From positions 1,860,001 through 1,924,000 of the forward strand of contig JAGYVD010000001.1 in assembly GCA_021209875.1 (NCBI GenBank): a stretch of DNA of 64,000 bases, given 5' to 3'. The notes under the pieces were generated by a model that had not been told where the DNA came from, ran no database searches, and saw only the letters and a program-made list of their open reading frames with translations. Below, in pieces: positions 47,160-56,925 of this stretch (its first letter is position 1; each line of letters opens with the position of its first letter). The stretch comes from Rosellinia necatrix. Its lineage: Eukaryota; Ascomycota; Sordariomycetes; Xylariales; Xylariaceae. A program made the position numbers and the translations under genes.

Positions 47160-47928
47160 TGAGACCAAGTCTGAAGGCGGGGGAAAGTAGGAGTATGGAA
47201 GAGAAATAGAACCGGTAGAGGATTTATCGCCGCATCGGCAGGTCGATGCGACGGGCCTGTTTGCTTACTGGTACTTTACTAATGTATGATTATCCGGAGT
47301 CTGGGTAAGTCGTCGTATCAAGCCGATATTTGAGAGGCCAGCGAGGAGAATTTAAAAGAGTGAGGCATACGTCCTCTTAGTTATTCGGATTTTACAGGGT
47401 GTTAAAGTACTTGGTTTATCAATGTATTAATTAACGTCGGGAGCAAGATGCAATGCTTTCAAGTGGTTTGGTTTCTAGTATTTTTCGGCATTCCTTTTGA
47501 GATGTCAATACCTAGGCGAAGTCCAATTTTTGGGGGAGGGGAGGGGGGGGCTGCTTGATAACCAACGGATAGAAAGTGATGATGATTTCCCCTAACTAGA
47601 TAATTTAGGAGGAGCGAATATAAGCTGGGGTATCTGGGTAGTTGCACCTAATGCACGAAGTATAAACGTTGAAGAAGGCCATCAGGTGGGGCTAATGTAC
47701 ACACTTACATAATTAGGGTAGCTAGGTTCCAAGGTTATGACCTCGGTCGGCCGAGAGAACGACATCGGCTACTGCCGGTCTCGCCAGCTTTTTTCCCGCG
47801 TCATTGAGAGTGGGCAATCCGTACCTGTCCGACTTGCCGAAACACCGCCCAGAATCTATCGCCAGCACTACTTTATTCACCACCCGCGCCTAGTCGTGGA
47901 CGCCAGTTCCCCTGCGAAATTACTTGTC
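47160..47928. other. Spacer between ArfGAP and ETF-beta genes
   Basis: 3' flank of the ArfGAP gene and promoter of the ETF-beta gene, with a G-rich run near 47530-47550 (GGGGAGGGGAGGGGGGG). No gene. Confidence 0.5.
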
Positions 47929-49068
47929 ATGTCTGCACTACGGATTCTCGTACCCGTCAAACGGGTCATCGACTATGCTGTAAGCTACCCCGGCCCATTT
48001 ATGATTCTAGTTGGTAGTCATAGTCCGCTGTGTCTTCTCCCTCAGCGTGGGACTGCGGTTACGCTTCACAATTGCGCGCTGCGCCCGCCCCGCCACGCTT
48101 GAGGAGTTGAACAGGTGTCTCTACCCCAATGAGAAGAGCTGAGGCTGATGGCTGATGGCTGCCGTGCCATATCATTAGGTCAAGCCACGTGTGAACAAAG
48201 CCCAGACGGGCGTTGAGACGGCCGGCGTGAAGCACTCGATGAACCCCTTCGACGAGCTCAGCATTGAGGAATCCGTACGCATTCGGGAGAAGAAGCGGGC
48301 GCCGGGCGGCGTCGAGGATATCTGTGCTATCTCGGCGGGCCCAGCCAAGTCGGTGGACATCCTGCGCACCGCCATGGCCATGGGCGCGGACCGTGCCATC
48401 CACGTCGAGACGGCCGAAGGGGACGAAGGCGCCCTCGAGCCACTCACCGTCGCCAAGATGCTGCGCGCCGTCGTGGACAAGGAGAAGAGCAACCTCGTCA
48501 TCCTCGGGAAGCAGAGCATCGACGACGACGCCGCGCAGACCGGTCAAATGCTCGCCGGCCTGCTCGGCTGGCCACAGGCTACGCAAGCGAGCCGTGTCGA
48601 GTTCAAGGGCGATAGCGTCGAGGTTACCAAGGAGGTCGATGGTGGTGTGGAGACGGTGCGCGCCAAATTGCCCATGGTCATCACAACGGATCTAAGGCTC
48701 AATGAGCCGCGGTATGCGAGTTTGCCGAATATCATGAAAGCAAAGAAGAAGCCGCTAGTCAAAATGAGCCTATCTGACTTGGGCGTGGCAAACGAGAGGA
48801 GGTTGAAGGTTGTTAAGGTCACAGGTATGTCATTCACATTTACTCCCGTGATTATAACCTCTCGTTAGAGTGCCACTTCGGCAGTTCAACTTGCTCTGTT
48901 ATTATAGCTCTCGCCCTTCTCCCAAGACATTGACTTCCTTGTGGGCCGGCCGTCATACTAATCTGCCATACTAACTCTTATGTAGAACCTGCACCGAGGC
49001 TAGGCGGTGGTAAGGTTGAGGATGTCGACGGTATGATTTCGAAATTGAAAGAGCTGGGCGCTTTATGA
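47929..49068 (+). CDS. etfB: Electron transfer flavoprotein beta subunit
   Basis: Exons 47929-47979, 48179-48824 and 48986-49068 (TGA); 259 residues. Introns of 199 and 161 nt are GT-AG. The protein starts MSALRILVPVKRVIDYAVK, as ETF-beta does, and contains NPFDELSIEESVRI, the PFD-E pattern. The C-terminal family signature is LRLNEPRYASLPNIMKAKKK, split here as LRLNEPRYASLP and NIMKAKKK; it is the recognition loop that docks the partner dehydrogenases. With the alpha subunit it carries electrons from mitochondrial acyl-CoA and amino-acid dehydrogenases to ETF-ubiquinone oxidoreductase. The length is normal. No obvious cleavable presequence is seen, as is common for ETF-beta. Confidence 0.95.
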
Positions 49069-50221
49069 TTGGCCACCTGGGAAAATAAAAGCAGCATATT
49101 GTACGAGAATGCCTAAGACCAAGACATGGATATGTACTATTATAAGGGCACCGCAAATCATGGCAGCATATCTGTTAAGTTAGGGTGCATTCTATCCAAT
49201 CCACCCTTCCCGGCTCTATTGAGCTATATCACGATGTACGTAGTAAGTAGTAGAGAATTGACAAAACATACCCACAAAGCCACCCATGTAACCCACACTG
49301 AACCCCATTGTGGACTGGGCAGCGGCTCTTCTTGGGTAGAACGACTCGCTGCACATTGAGGGCTAGCACAGACACCACGGCCGTGATACTAGAGCTGAGC
49401 TTTGCTACGATAGGGAGGCACCTCTGTTTTCCCAACCTACCAGCCTTTCACAACAAATGGTAAACTAATTAATCCCAACCAACCTAGCAGATTAAATTTG
49501 ACATAAACAAGACTACCGTCCGAATTCTATTTACCCGGTGATCAATTAACTGAGTGCATGCCTATCCTGCTGTTCCAATTCCTGAGCGCTTAAAGGTTGC
49601 TCTTCGGCGGCAGCGAAGAATTTTAAGGAATTTTGAAGGGCGTGGTATGTATCCCACGACCCCGCGGCTCGATCTAGTGAAGTTTCTTCACAAAATAGAA
49701 GCGGTCACTATTCACCTATCCTCAAGTGTTCTAGCTCGCCGGACCTCGGTGTCATACCTAGGTATGCGGATGAGTTGTGGATCCAAGGCAGTTGCTCCTT
49801 TCTGATCTATACTGCTGTGACACTAAGCTGCCGCCGCTTTCGGACGTGGGCTGTAGAGGAGGTCGACAATGAGTGGGCAATGAATGGGTTAGCAATGCAG
49901 GATAGCGGTATAGCAGCGCAGAGTTAGGCAGTAATACAACGTTACTGATTGGCCTATTGGGAGCCCCCCCCTGTTAGCTTGGTGCTAGCCTCCCTCTTGG
50001 CCAATTCGCGTTCATTTGTACCCCACTAACTATCAACACTTTTTTTTTCCCGACCGACCGACCGACTGACCTCCCTCTTCTCGTCTTCCTGTAACTCATT
50101 TTTTTTTCCTCATTTCTAAGAGCGCCAGCGTACTCGTCGCGTCCTCACAAATACTTATATCTACCGACCAACTTGTATTCCTGTCCCCCGGCTCTGACTG
50201 CTTCCGGATACCGTTGCCCCT
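49069..50221. other. Promoter and 5' leader of the CPS small subunit gene
   Basis: No gene. The last 200 bases are C/T-rich with T8-9 runs near 50041 and 50100 and CCGACCGACCGACTGACC repeats (50052-50070), consistent with a transcribed leader. Confidence 0.55.
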
Positions 50222-50600
50222 ATGAACGGGCGCTCGTCAGTTTTCACATCACAGGTATGTTCCCCTCTAACAGGTCTCACCATCTCCTCTATTGGCGTCG
50301 TCTGGGTGCTGTGTTTCCCATGGTTGCGCGATGACCTCATCTCTCCAAATTTCCTCTCGTTCCCCCATCACTACCAATGTCTCTTCATCCGCAGTTGAAT
50401 TATGGTATTTTGGTATTTTGGTATTTTGTCAATTGCGGGATTGTTTCTCCCGACTCGTTGGCGTCCGTCATGGCTGAAACTAATCTCTTTTCTCAACAGG
50501 ATTATATCTCTGGTACGTTGCCCAACCGCGCAACCTGACTCACGGCAGAGGCACTAACCAAGATGCCCCAGACCACTTGTGGCGGGCTCTTTCCGCTTAA
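50222..50600 (+). CDS. Arginine attenuator peptide (AAP) uORF of the CPS small subunit gene
   Basis: Spliced uORF of 24 codons plus stop: exons 50222-50254 (MNGRSSVFTSQ), 50500-50512 (DYIS plus one base) and 50572-50600 (completing D, then HLWRALSA, TAA). Introns 50255-50499 (245 nt) and 50513-50571 (59 nt) are GT-AG with a GCACTAAC branch in the second. The peptide matches the Neurospora arg-2 AAP at nearly every residue, including Asp12 and Trp19, which are needed for arginine-dependent stalling of the ribosome at the uORF stop. The start context is weak (CCT before ATG) while the main ATG has AAC, the arrangement used for leaky scanning: high arginine stalls ribosomes on the uORF and lowers translation and mRNA stability. 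Finding an AAP after splicing confirms both introns. Confidence 0.96.
50536..50542 (+). promoter_or_regulatory. TGACTCA box (Cpc1/Gcn4-type site)
   Basis: Perfect TGACTCA inside intron 2 of the uORF. This is the recognition sequence of the general amino-acid control activator (Cpc1/Gcn4). Its position inside a transcribed intron is unusual, so use is uncertain. Confidence 0.4.
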
Positions 50601-50657
50601 GGGGGTCCCTTGAATAATCTTAGTATCTACCCTACCAAACCCTCCACTACCTGCAAC

Positions 50658-52096
50658 ATGATGTTCTCCCGAATTGCTCTGAAGGCTGCGCAGCCCGGAG
50701 TCGCGGCTGCTGCCGCTTTCAAGCCGCAGGTCCGGTTCCTTTCGGTGACCGCCGCCCTAGCTACCAAGCCAAAGGGTAGCAAGGGACGACAGATGCCTTC
50801 CAAGTATTCTCCGTCGACTCCGCGGGCTTCCGGCAATGAGGCTACCCTCACCCTCCGCGTGAGTAATGTCTATTCACATCGTCCCCGAACGCCATATTGA
50901 CATCCATTTTGTAGGACGGCCCCGTCTTCCACGGTAAAGCTTTTGGAGCTAACTCCAACATATCTGGCGAAGCCGTTTTCACCACTGCCCTTGTTGGCTA
51001 CCCGGAATCGATGACCGACCCTTCTTACCGTGGCCAGATTCTGGTCTTCACCCAACCCCTGATTGGAAACTATGGCGTCCCGGCGCCCGTACGTGACGAA
51101 TGGAACCTTCTGCGGCACTTCGAGTCTCCCCATATCCAGTGTGCTGGTATCGTCGTGGCTGATGCCGCCGAGAAGTACAGTCATTGGACCGCAGTAGAAA
51201 GTCTGGGAGACTGGTGTGCGCGAGAAGGTATCCCTGCTATTTCTGGGGTTGATACCCGTGCTATTGTCACCTACCTCCGGGAGCAGGGCTCCTCCCTTGC
51301 GAGGATCTCGATTGGGGAGGAGTACGATGCCGATGAGGATGAGGGCTTCGTAGACCCCGGTCAAATTAACCTGGTTAAACGGGTCAGCACCAAAGCTCCT
51401 TTCCACGTGGAAGCGCTCAACCCGAAGTACCATATTGCGCTGATCGACTGCGGTGTCAAGGAGAACATCCTTCGAAGTCTCGTCAGCCGTGGGGCCAGTG
51501 TAACTGTGTTCCCCTACGACTTCAAGATTCAGAAGGTTGCCGATAACTACGACGGCGTCTTCATCTCCAACGGCCCCGGCGACCCAACCCATTGCCAGTC
51601 TACAGTGCACAACTTGCAAGTGCTGATGGAGACGTCTCAAGTTCCTATCATGGGGATTTGCCTAGGCCACCAGCTGCTAGCTCTAGCGACCGGTGCCCGT
51701 ACGATTAAGCTCAAGTATGGTAATCGGGCCCATAATATTCCTTCACTCGATTTGGTCACCGGCCAATGCCACATCACTAGCCAGAACCATGGCTATGCCG
51801 TTGATGCGAGCTCTTTACCAAATGGCTGGAAGGAGTATTTTGTCAACCTGAATGACGGTAGTAACGAAGGTATGCGCCATACGTCTCGGCCCATCTTCTC
51901 TACCCAATTCCATCCCGAGGCTCGCGGTGGTCCGATGGACAGCTCATATCTATTTGACAAGTACATTGAAGATGTCCAGGCATTCAAGGCTAGCCAGTCG
52001 GTGTACAGGGACAACCGTCCTTCGCAATTGATGCTTGACATCTTGAGCAAGGAAAGAATCGGTGTGCAGCCAGACCCTTTGGTGACTTCTGCTTAA
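50658..52096 (+). CDS. CPA1: Carbamoyl-phosphate synthase, arginine-specific, small (glutaminase) subunit
   Basis: Exons 50658-50858 and 50915-52096 (TAA), intron 56 nt; 460 residues. The N-terminus ([20 protein letters not shown], with Arg/Lys/Ala and no acid) is a mitochondrial presequence. The CPSase small-chain domain follows ([41 protein letters not shown]), then the class I glutamine amidotransferase domain (ISNGPGDP) with nucleophile Cys316 in GICLGHQ and the His400/Glu402 pair in FHPEA. It hydrolyses glutamine and passes ammonia to the large subunit for arginine synthesis. ATG 50658 or the adjacent 50661 can start it. The reading frame begins 57 bases after the AAP uORF stop, giving arginine-dependent translational control. 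Equivalent to Neurospora arg-2. Confidence 0.97.
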
Positions 52097-53248
52097 TTTG
52101 ATGATTGACATTATCATACAAGCGTGTTTGAACTAGTGAGATCAAGTCTGAAATTGACGATGTGGTGCCGAATAAAATTTCTATCTAATTTAGTCCATCA
52201 ATTCGAAATATATCCAAATCTACGTTACGGACCCCCTGTATCCGTTACTGCTAGCAACCAACCAATATTTTTGTTTTATCCTTTTTTCAACCACCATTTT
52301 TACCGTCTTGTGATATGACCAGAAAAAAACACAACGGATACCTATACATCGCCCGTTCCCCACATAGGTCAATGAAAGCTCGATATTTGAAGTTCTGTAT
52401 ATTTGTTTAGTGACTGATAAGTTGGGATTAGTCATTTTGATGGGGGAGACTAAGACATGTGGACACAGGTGATGGCCGGCGATGACACTTATCGGAATGC
52501 CAAACCGCTCAGTATGTTAGGAAATTGTGCACTCCAATCCTGAGTGGTGTAGGTACGTCACGGATTTTGCCCCGAACTTTTAGCGTGAGTTTGATGAGCT
52601 GAGAGGCAGTTAGTTTATTCGGCGGAATGGTATGGCCTACATCGGGCATGCCGCGAACCGCAAGAATGGGTTGGGTTGGGTTTTGACTGTGAGCGGGGAC
52701 AACACGCGAGATGTGCAAGCATGGAAGGAGCATGAATCAACGAAAGATATGGAGCCATTCCACGAAGCGTCTAGATTGACAATCAAAAATCTGAGAAAAG
52801 GGCAATAAGCCCATGGTATTATACATGGAATTGGCGGTCGAATCAAAAGCCTGTGCATGGTTCCGCAAATGACCTAATGTCCATTGCTGCTCATACCTAG
52901 TGGCCGATGGCAGCGCATTATTAACCTCGTGACTGGCTGCTCTAGATGGTGGTCTGAAAGATATGGTCTGAAATGACCTGTTGAAAATCTCAACCTATGT
53001 GACCCTCCATCTACCCGCCCCATTTTCTTCCCCTTGCGAGCCGACGAGGAAACTTTGAGGCCAGCATGCTCCTTTATCTCGTGCGTGGCACGCGTAAATC
53101 CACCCCTTTGCTTTAGGACTGGTGTGGTCTCGGGTTTATCGTACAAGCGCGGTGCCAGAATAGAGATATTCAGACCCCGGGCTGTCCTTATTTTGACTTA
53201 GTCCGCCATCACGCATCGTGCTCTTCAACACTTTTATAGCCTGACGGA
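52097..53248. other. Convergent 3' spacer between CPA1 and the SAP-domain gene
   Basis: Tail-to-tail region. AT-rich 3' flank of CPA1 to about 52440, then mixed sequence. No gene recognised. Confidence 0.5.
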
Positions 53249-55210
53249 TCAATACCTATGAGCTTCCCCGCGGCGGCCGCCTCCATAATTGTCGCGGCGG
53301 TCGTCGGGTCCAGATCGAGTGTCGTATGATGAGCCTGGACGGAAGCGATCGCCACCTCTTGGGACGCCATGGGGACGTGGCGCCCTACGCCGACGGCGTC
53401 CACCACCACCTCCTCCCCCGCCAAAGGGACCGAAAGGCCCACGACGGTCACGGTGGCTACGATCGCGAGGGTCGCCGCCACCAGTGCGTGCGAGTTCGCG
53501 GCGCTCCTTTTCGCGATGCGGAGGTCGAATGCCCAAGAAAATCTCGGGACCACGATTGACTAAAACATCATCTCGCTCGAAGTAGTACCTGTGGTAGTCT
53601 CTGCCGGACTCTTCATTGTAGCTCGGATCTTTCGCCCGTACAAGACGGTCTAGACGGCGCTGTGCGAGTTCTGGGGCCACGGGCCGATAAAGAACTGGGG
53701 GGTTGGATATGGTTTTAACAAAACCAGGATCCAGTTTATCCTGTCGGTTCGAATACATAGCAGTAGGCCCGTTGTGAGAATAAGGATTGCGAGGCCCAGT
53801 TGGCGCATTTTCGATTCCGGAAGGACGCGATGGGCCGGTTGGGATCGAGGCCTTGCGATCAGGATGGGAGACTGGGGAGACAGGGCCGCGTCTACCGGCT
53901 TGGCTTACGTCCGATTCTTCGAGTTTAGCGACCACATTGCCATCCTCGTCGCGATCGTAGACAACCTCGTAGCGAGACATGTTGCCTTTGTTTCTCGCCT
54001 GTTGCTCTATGTCAATCCAGTCATCAAAACATTTCGACGGTATAAAATCTATCCACAATGCTTTCCGGGTTGATTCGTCAGGCCAAACGCGTTTGTGCAG
54101 CGCGGTGCGCACACGCGAGGCCGCAGAGATAGAAGTAAAGACGGCGAATGCGTGGGTGCGGATGGTATCAAGATAGAAACCGACAATGATACTAGGGTCT
54201 AATGGGGCGTTGGCGGGCGTGGCAAGCTCCAATAGATGTTCTTGGACGGTTTGTGGTCGAAGAGGCCGCATAAAGTTCTTGATGTATAGTGCAGAAGTTG
54301 CTGGGTGTATGGATGGTTCAATATCCCGCTCGGGTGAAGAAGACCGTCTCGGGTCGTCAAATATTTCTTGGCCAGGGGCTTCATTAGTAGCCGAGCGTGT
54401 ATCCCCCAGGTGGCTCGGTGCCCCCGCATCAGTCATGACATTGTCATCCACGTCACCTACGTGGGTATCATTAATTTCGGTGGCTGCGTTGCGACCATGC
54501 CCAATATGAGTGTCCTCTATTTCCTCAACACCATTGGTTGGGTCTCTGCCAATCAAGCGTTCGTTCTCATCCAGCTCTGGTACTCTGTTTGTACTCTCTT
54601 TATCGTGTACGATTTCCATATCAACGTCGTCTAATGGCATCTTATGAGAGTCTTCGCCTCCTGGCTTTAATGTTCCAGGCGAACTAGAGGCAGGGACGAG
54701 GGCGGCATCCGAGGACGGACCGGAGTCGCCTTGTCGCGGCCGTTTGCGCCCAACATCCTCAGCAGGCGGAGGAGTGGTCGATCTCCGTTTGCGTTTTTGT
54801 ACGTCTTGGATGACTTCAGTGGCAGGACGGGATGGGACTTCGGAGGAAGTGACACTCATTATGGTTTGCGCCTGATGATCATCTTTAGGGCGATCTTGGG
54901 CTACGACGGTAACCGGTTCGGACAACTCCTCGTGCTTCTCCCGTGTGGTGTCGGTTGCGGATTCGGCTAGAGATGCTTCTGGTTGATCGTGGGTAGTTTT
55001 GGCATTTTCTAATGATTGCGCCTCGTGGAACTCTACATCCGCCGTCGTCTCTTCATCGGGCGACGCATCATCTGCGGCTGGATCGCCCTCGGAAGCTGCA
55101 GCTTCTTCCAGCCGGGCAACGAGCTCAGCTTTTAGTCCATTCTGAGGCAGCCCCAAGCGCTTCAATTCCGCCTTCAACTCGACGACCTTCATCTTACTGT
55201 ATTCTGCCAT
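53249..55210 (-). CDS. SAP + RRM nuclear protein resembling Acinus
   Basis: Single exon, 653 residues, from ATG 55210 (MAEYSKMKVVELKAELKRLG). Residues about 6-37 form a SAP DNA/RNA-binding motif (KVVELKAELKRLGLPQNGLK). An acidic, Ser/Pro-rich region with basic nuclear-localisation stretches (QKRKRRS, GRKRPRQ) follows. An atypical RRM spans about 303-400 (SALYIKNFMRPL, THAFAVFTSISAASRVRTAL, VWPDESTRKALWIDFIP). The block RYYFERDDVLVNRGPEIFLG near 540-560 occupies the place of the RNPS1-SAP18-binding motif of Acinus. The tail is Gly/Arg-rich. Acinus is the scaffold of the ASAP splicing complex linked to the exon junction complex; the SAP-RRM order and the RRM's TALHxxVWP pattern support a homologue, but the RSB motif assignment is tentative. 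Tail-to-tail with CPA1. Confidence 0.8.
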   Translation of the reverse strand: MAEYSKMKVVELKAELKRLGLPQNGLKAELVARLEEAAASEGDPAADDASPDEETTADVEFHEAQSLENAKTTHDQPEASLAESATDTTREKHEELSEPVTVVAQDRPKDDHQAQTIMSVTSSEVPSRPATEVIQDVQKRKRRSTTPPPAEDVGRKRPRQGDSGPSSDAALVPASSSPGTLKPGGEDSHKMPLDDVDMEIVHDKESTNRVPELDENERLIGRDPTNGVEEIEDTHIGHGRNAATEINDTHVGDVDDNVMTDAGAPSHLGDTRSATNEAPGQEIFDDPRRSSSPERDIEPSIHPATSALYIKNFMRPLRPQTVQEHLLELATPANAPLDPSIIVGFYLDTIRTHAFAVFTSISAASRVRTALHKRVWPDESTRKALWIDFIPSKCFDDWIDIEQQARNKGNMSRYEVVYDRDEDGNVVAKLEESDVSQAGRRGPVSPVSHPDRKASIPTGPSRPSGIENAPTGPRNPYSHNGPTAMYSNRQDKLDPGFVKTISNPPVLYRPVAPELAQRRLDRLVRAKDPSYNEESGRDYHRYYFERDDVLVNRGPEIFLGIRPPHREKERRELARTGGGDPRDRSHRDRRGPFGPFGGGGGGGGRRRRRAPRPHGVPRGGDRFRPGSSYDTRSGPDDRRDNYGGGRRGEAHRY

Positions 55211-56925
55211 GATGTATTCTGTAGAGATGAGCAGTGCGCATGCCTCCAAGAAGGGAACCTGCTAGAGATGGAACGAGCGCGAGCGCTTGCGATCGTGGAA
55301 ATTCGGAACGTGACTCAGGTCGCGACTTGGGCGCGACGTGGAGCGCGCTGTAGTTTGTGGGTGCTTTGTTTCTTTGAAGGGCAGAGTTGGAAGGTTGCTT
55401 GGATGCTGAAAATCTGGAAAGGATGGGAGGCAGGGGGCGAACACGCGATGGACTGCGATGGTAGTAGCGGTCGGCGTAGATGCACCAAGTGCTTCAACCG
55501 AATGGATGGTGCTGGATCGAGGGCGGCGTCCTGTTCGGCATCAACTCCTATCGTCGAGTTCTAGTACGCAGTTGGTCGCGATGTGAGGGACCTGTCTTGT
55601 CGAGTATCGCGAAAAAGGTTCAAAGGCAACCTTGGGGCTTGCAGGTGAACTTTGAACCTAACTGATGCAACCTGCCGTTCTTAGCGGTCTATCAGATTCT
55701 TACATTATGCAAGTCACCGGATCTGGCATTCTCATTGGCTGAAATATGAATGGAGATTGTATTATCCGGTTATAGTTAGATTCCACTAACCGTTTTGGGT
55801 AGTGCAACATCCAAACCAAGCTGTGACATCATGGGGAATTATCAAGGCGCTACGTTGGATGGGTATGAGGCAGGCACATTGGACATGCCCGTCTATCTCA
55901 ACTCAAATATCTGGCGTAAGTAGGTAGCTGTACCTGCCCTGCACATATCTTCTGGGTAGCAATAAACATAAGGCAGCCCAGGATACCCTACGCCACTTGT
56001 CGGCACTATGTACATTTAGCTACCATATCCATGGGACACAGTTCAAAGTTCTCTTTTGAAAGATCCGAGGAAAAACTTCTGGGGTACGCATGCAGGTGTG
56101 ATTTGGTTAGGTACCCTAGGCCATGATTGACATCGGAAGGTAATCACACAGTCAACTTCAATGAAGTGCTCCTGAGATAGTTATAACCACCTGGGCAGTT
56201 ACACTTACTCGCCTTAGGTAAGTAAGTAGCTACCTGGGTCAGGCGGATCATGCATGGGGGAGGCAGGCATATGTGTTAGACGCGTACATATAGGTACCTA
56301 ACCTTCTCCTATACAACGAAGTGGTCAACTAAATGCATCTAATTTTGGTTTAATCTACACAGAAATTCCAATGCAAGAGCAATGCTTGGAGGTAGTTAGG
56401 TAGGTAGGTACTGTTCTGCTTCAATAAGCGCATGCTTATCCAGATAGATAAACCTAGGGTACCTGCCTAAGGTATTCTACCTACTACTTACCTACCTACC
56501 GTGTTTATTTGTTTGGTTTAATCTTGGGCAGATGTATCTTATTCCTAGCCGGAACTTAGAATACAACACCCTTTAGCACCTTTGCTACTTGATTCATGCC
56601 AGATAAAACCTTATGGTTATGTCCCAACACAACAGCAATAACCGCTGAGTGTCGAGATATGCCCTTTCATTATCCTCAGCACGATATCATAACCACTCTG
56701 CAAACTTTTGGCCGTGAGCTTATATCGCCCGAGCCCTACGTTACCCCTACATACGAGGACGGTCGCCTTACGGGCAGAACTTTTATCATTGCCGGCAGTG
56801 TCAAGTCACAGATGCACCATTCCCTTGGCCAGGAAATTTTTCTTTTGTCACTACCCCGAGGACTACTTTAAACCCTAGGGACACAAACGGCGCATCCGAA
56901 GGACGTCGAAACACATCCCATCATC
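55211..56925. other. Spacer between the SAP gene and the unrecognised acidic-protein gene
   Basis: Divergent region. TAGG/CCTA motifs are dense at 55915-55930, 56215-56240, 56390-56415 and 56455-56500. One short ORF (56596-56871) is listed separately. The first 450 bases are G-rich promoter or 5' flank of the SAP gene. Confidence 0.5.
56596..56871 (+). CDS. Small ORF of 91 codons upstream of the acidic-protein gene
   Basis: Begins with ATG (MPDKTLWLCPNTTAITAE) and ends 54 bases before the next gene's ATG, on the same strand. The composition looks protein-like (PYVTPTYEDGRLTGRTFIIAG), but I recognise no family. It could be a small independent protein, an exon of a gene whose other exons I cannot place, a uORF of the downstream gene, or chance. 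Confidence 0.3.
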   Translation: MPDKTLWLCPNTTAITAECRDMPFHYPQHDIITTLQTFGRELISPEPYVTPTYEDGRLTGRTFIIAGSVKSQMHHSLGQEIFLLSLPRGLL

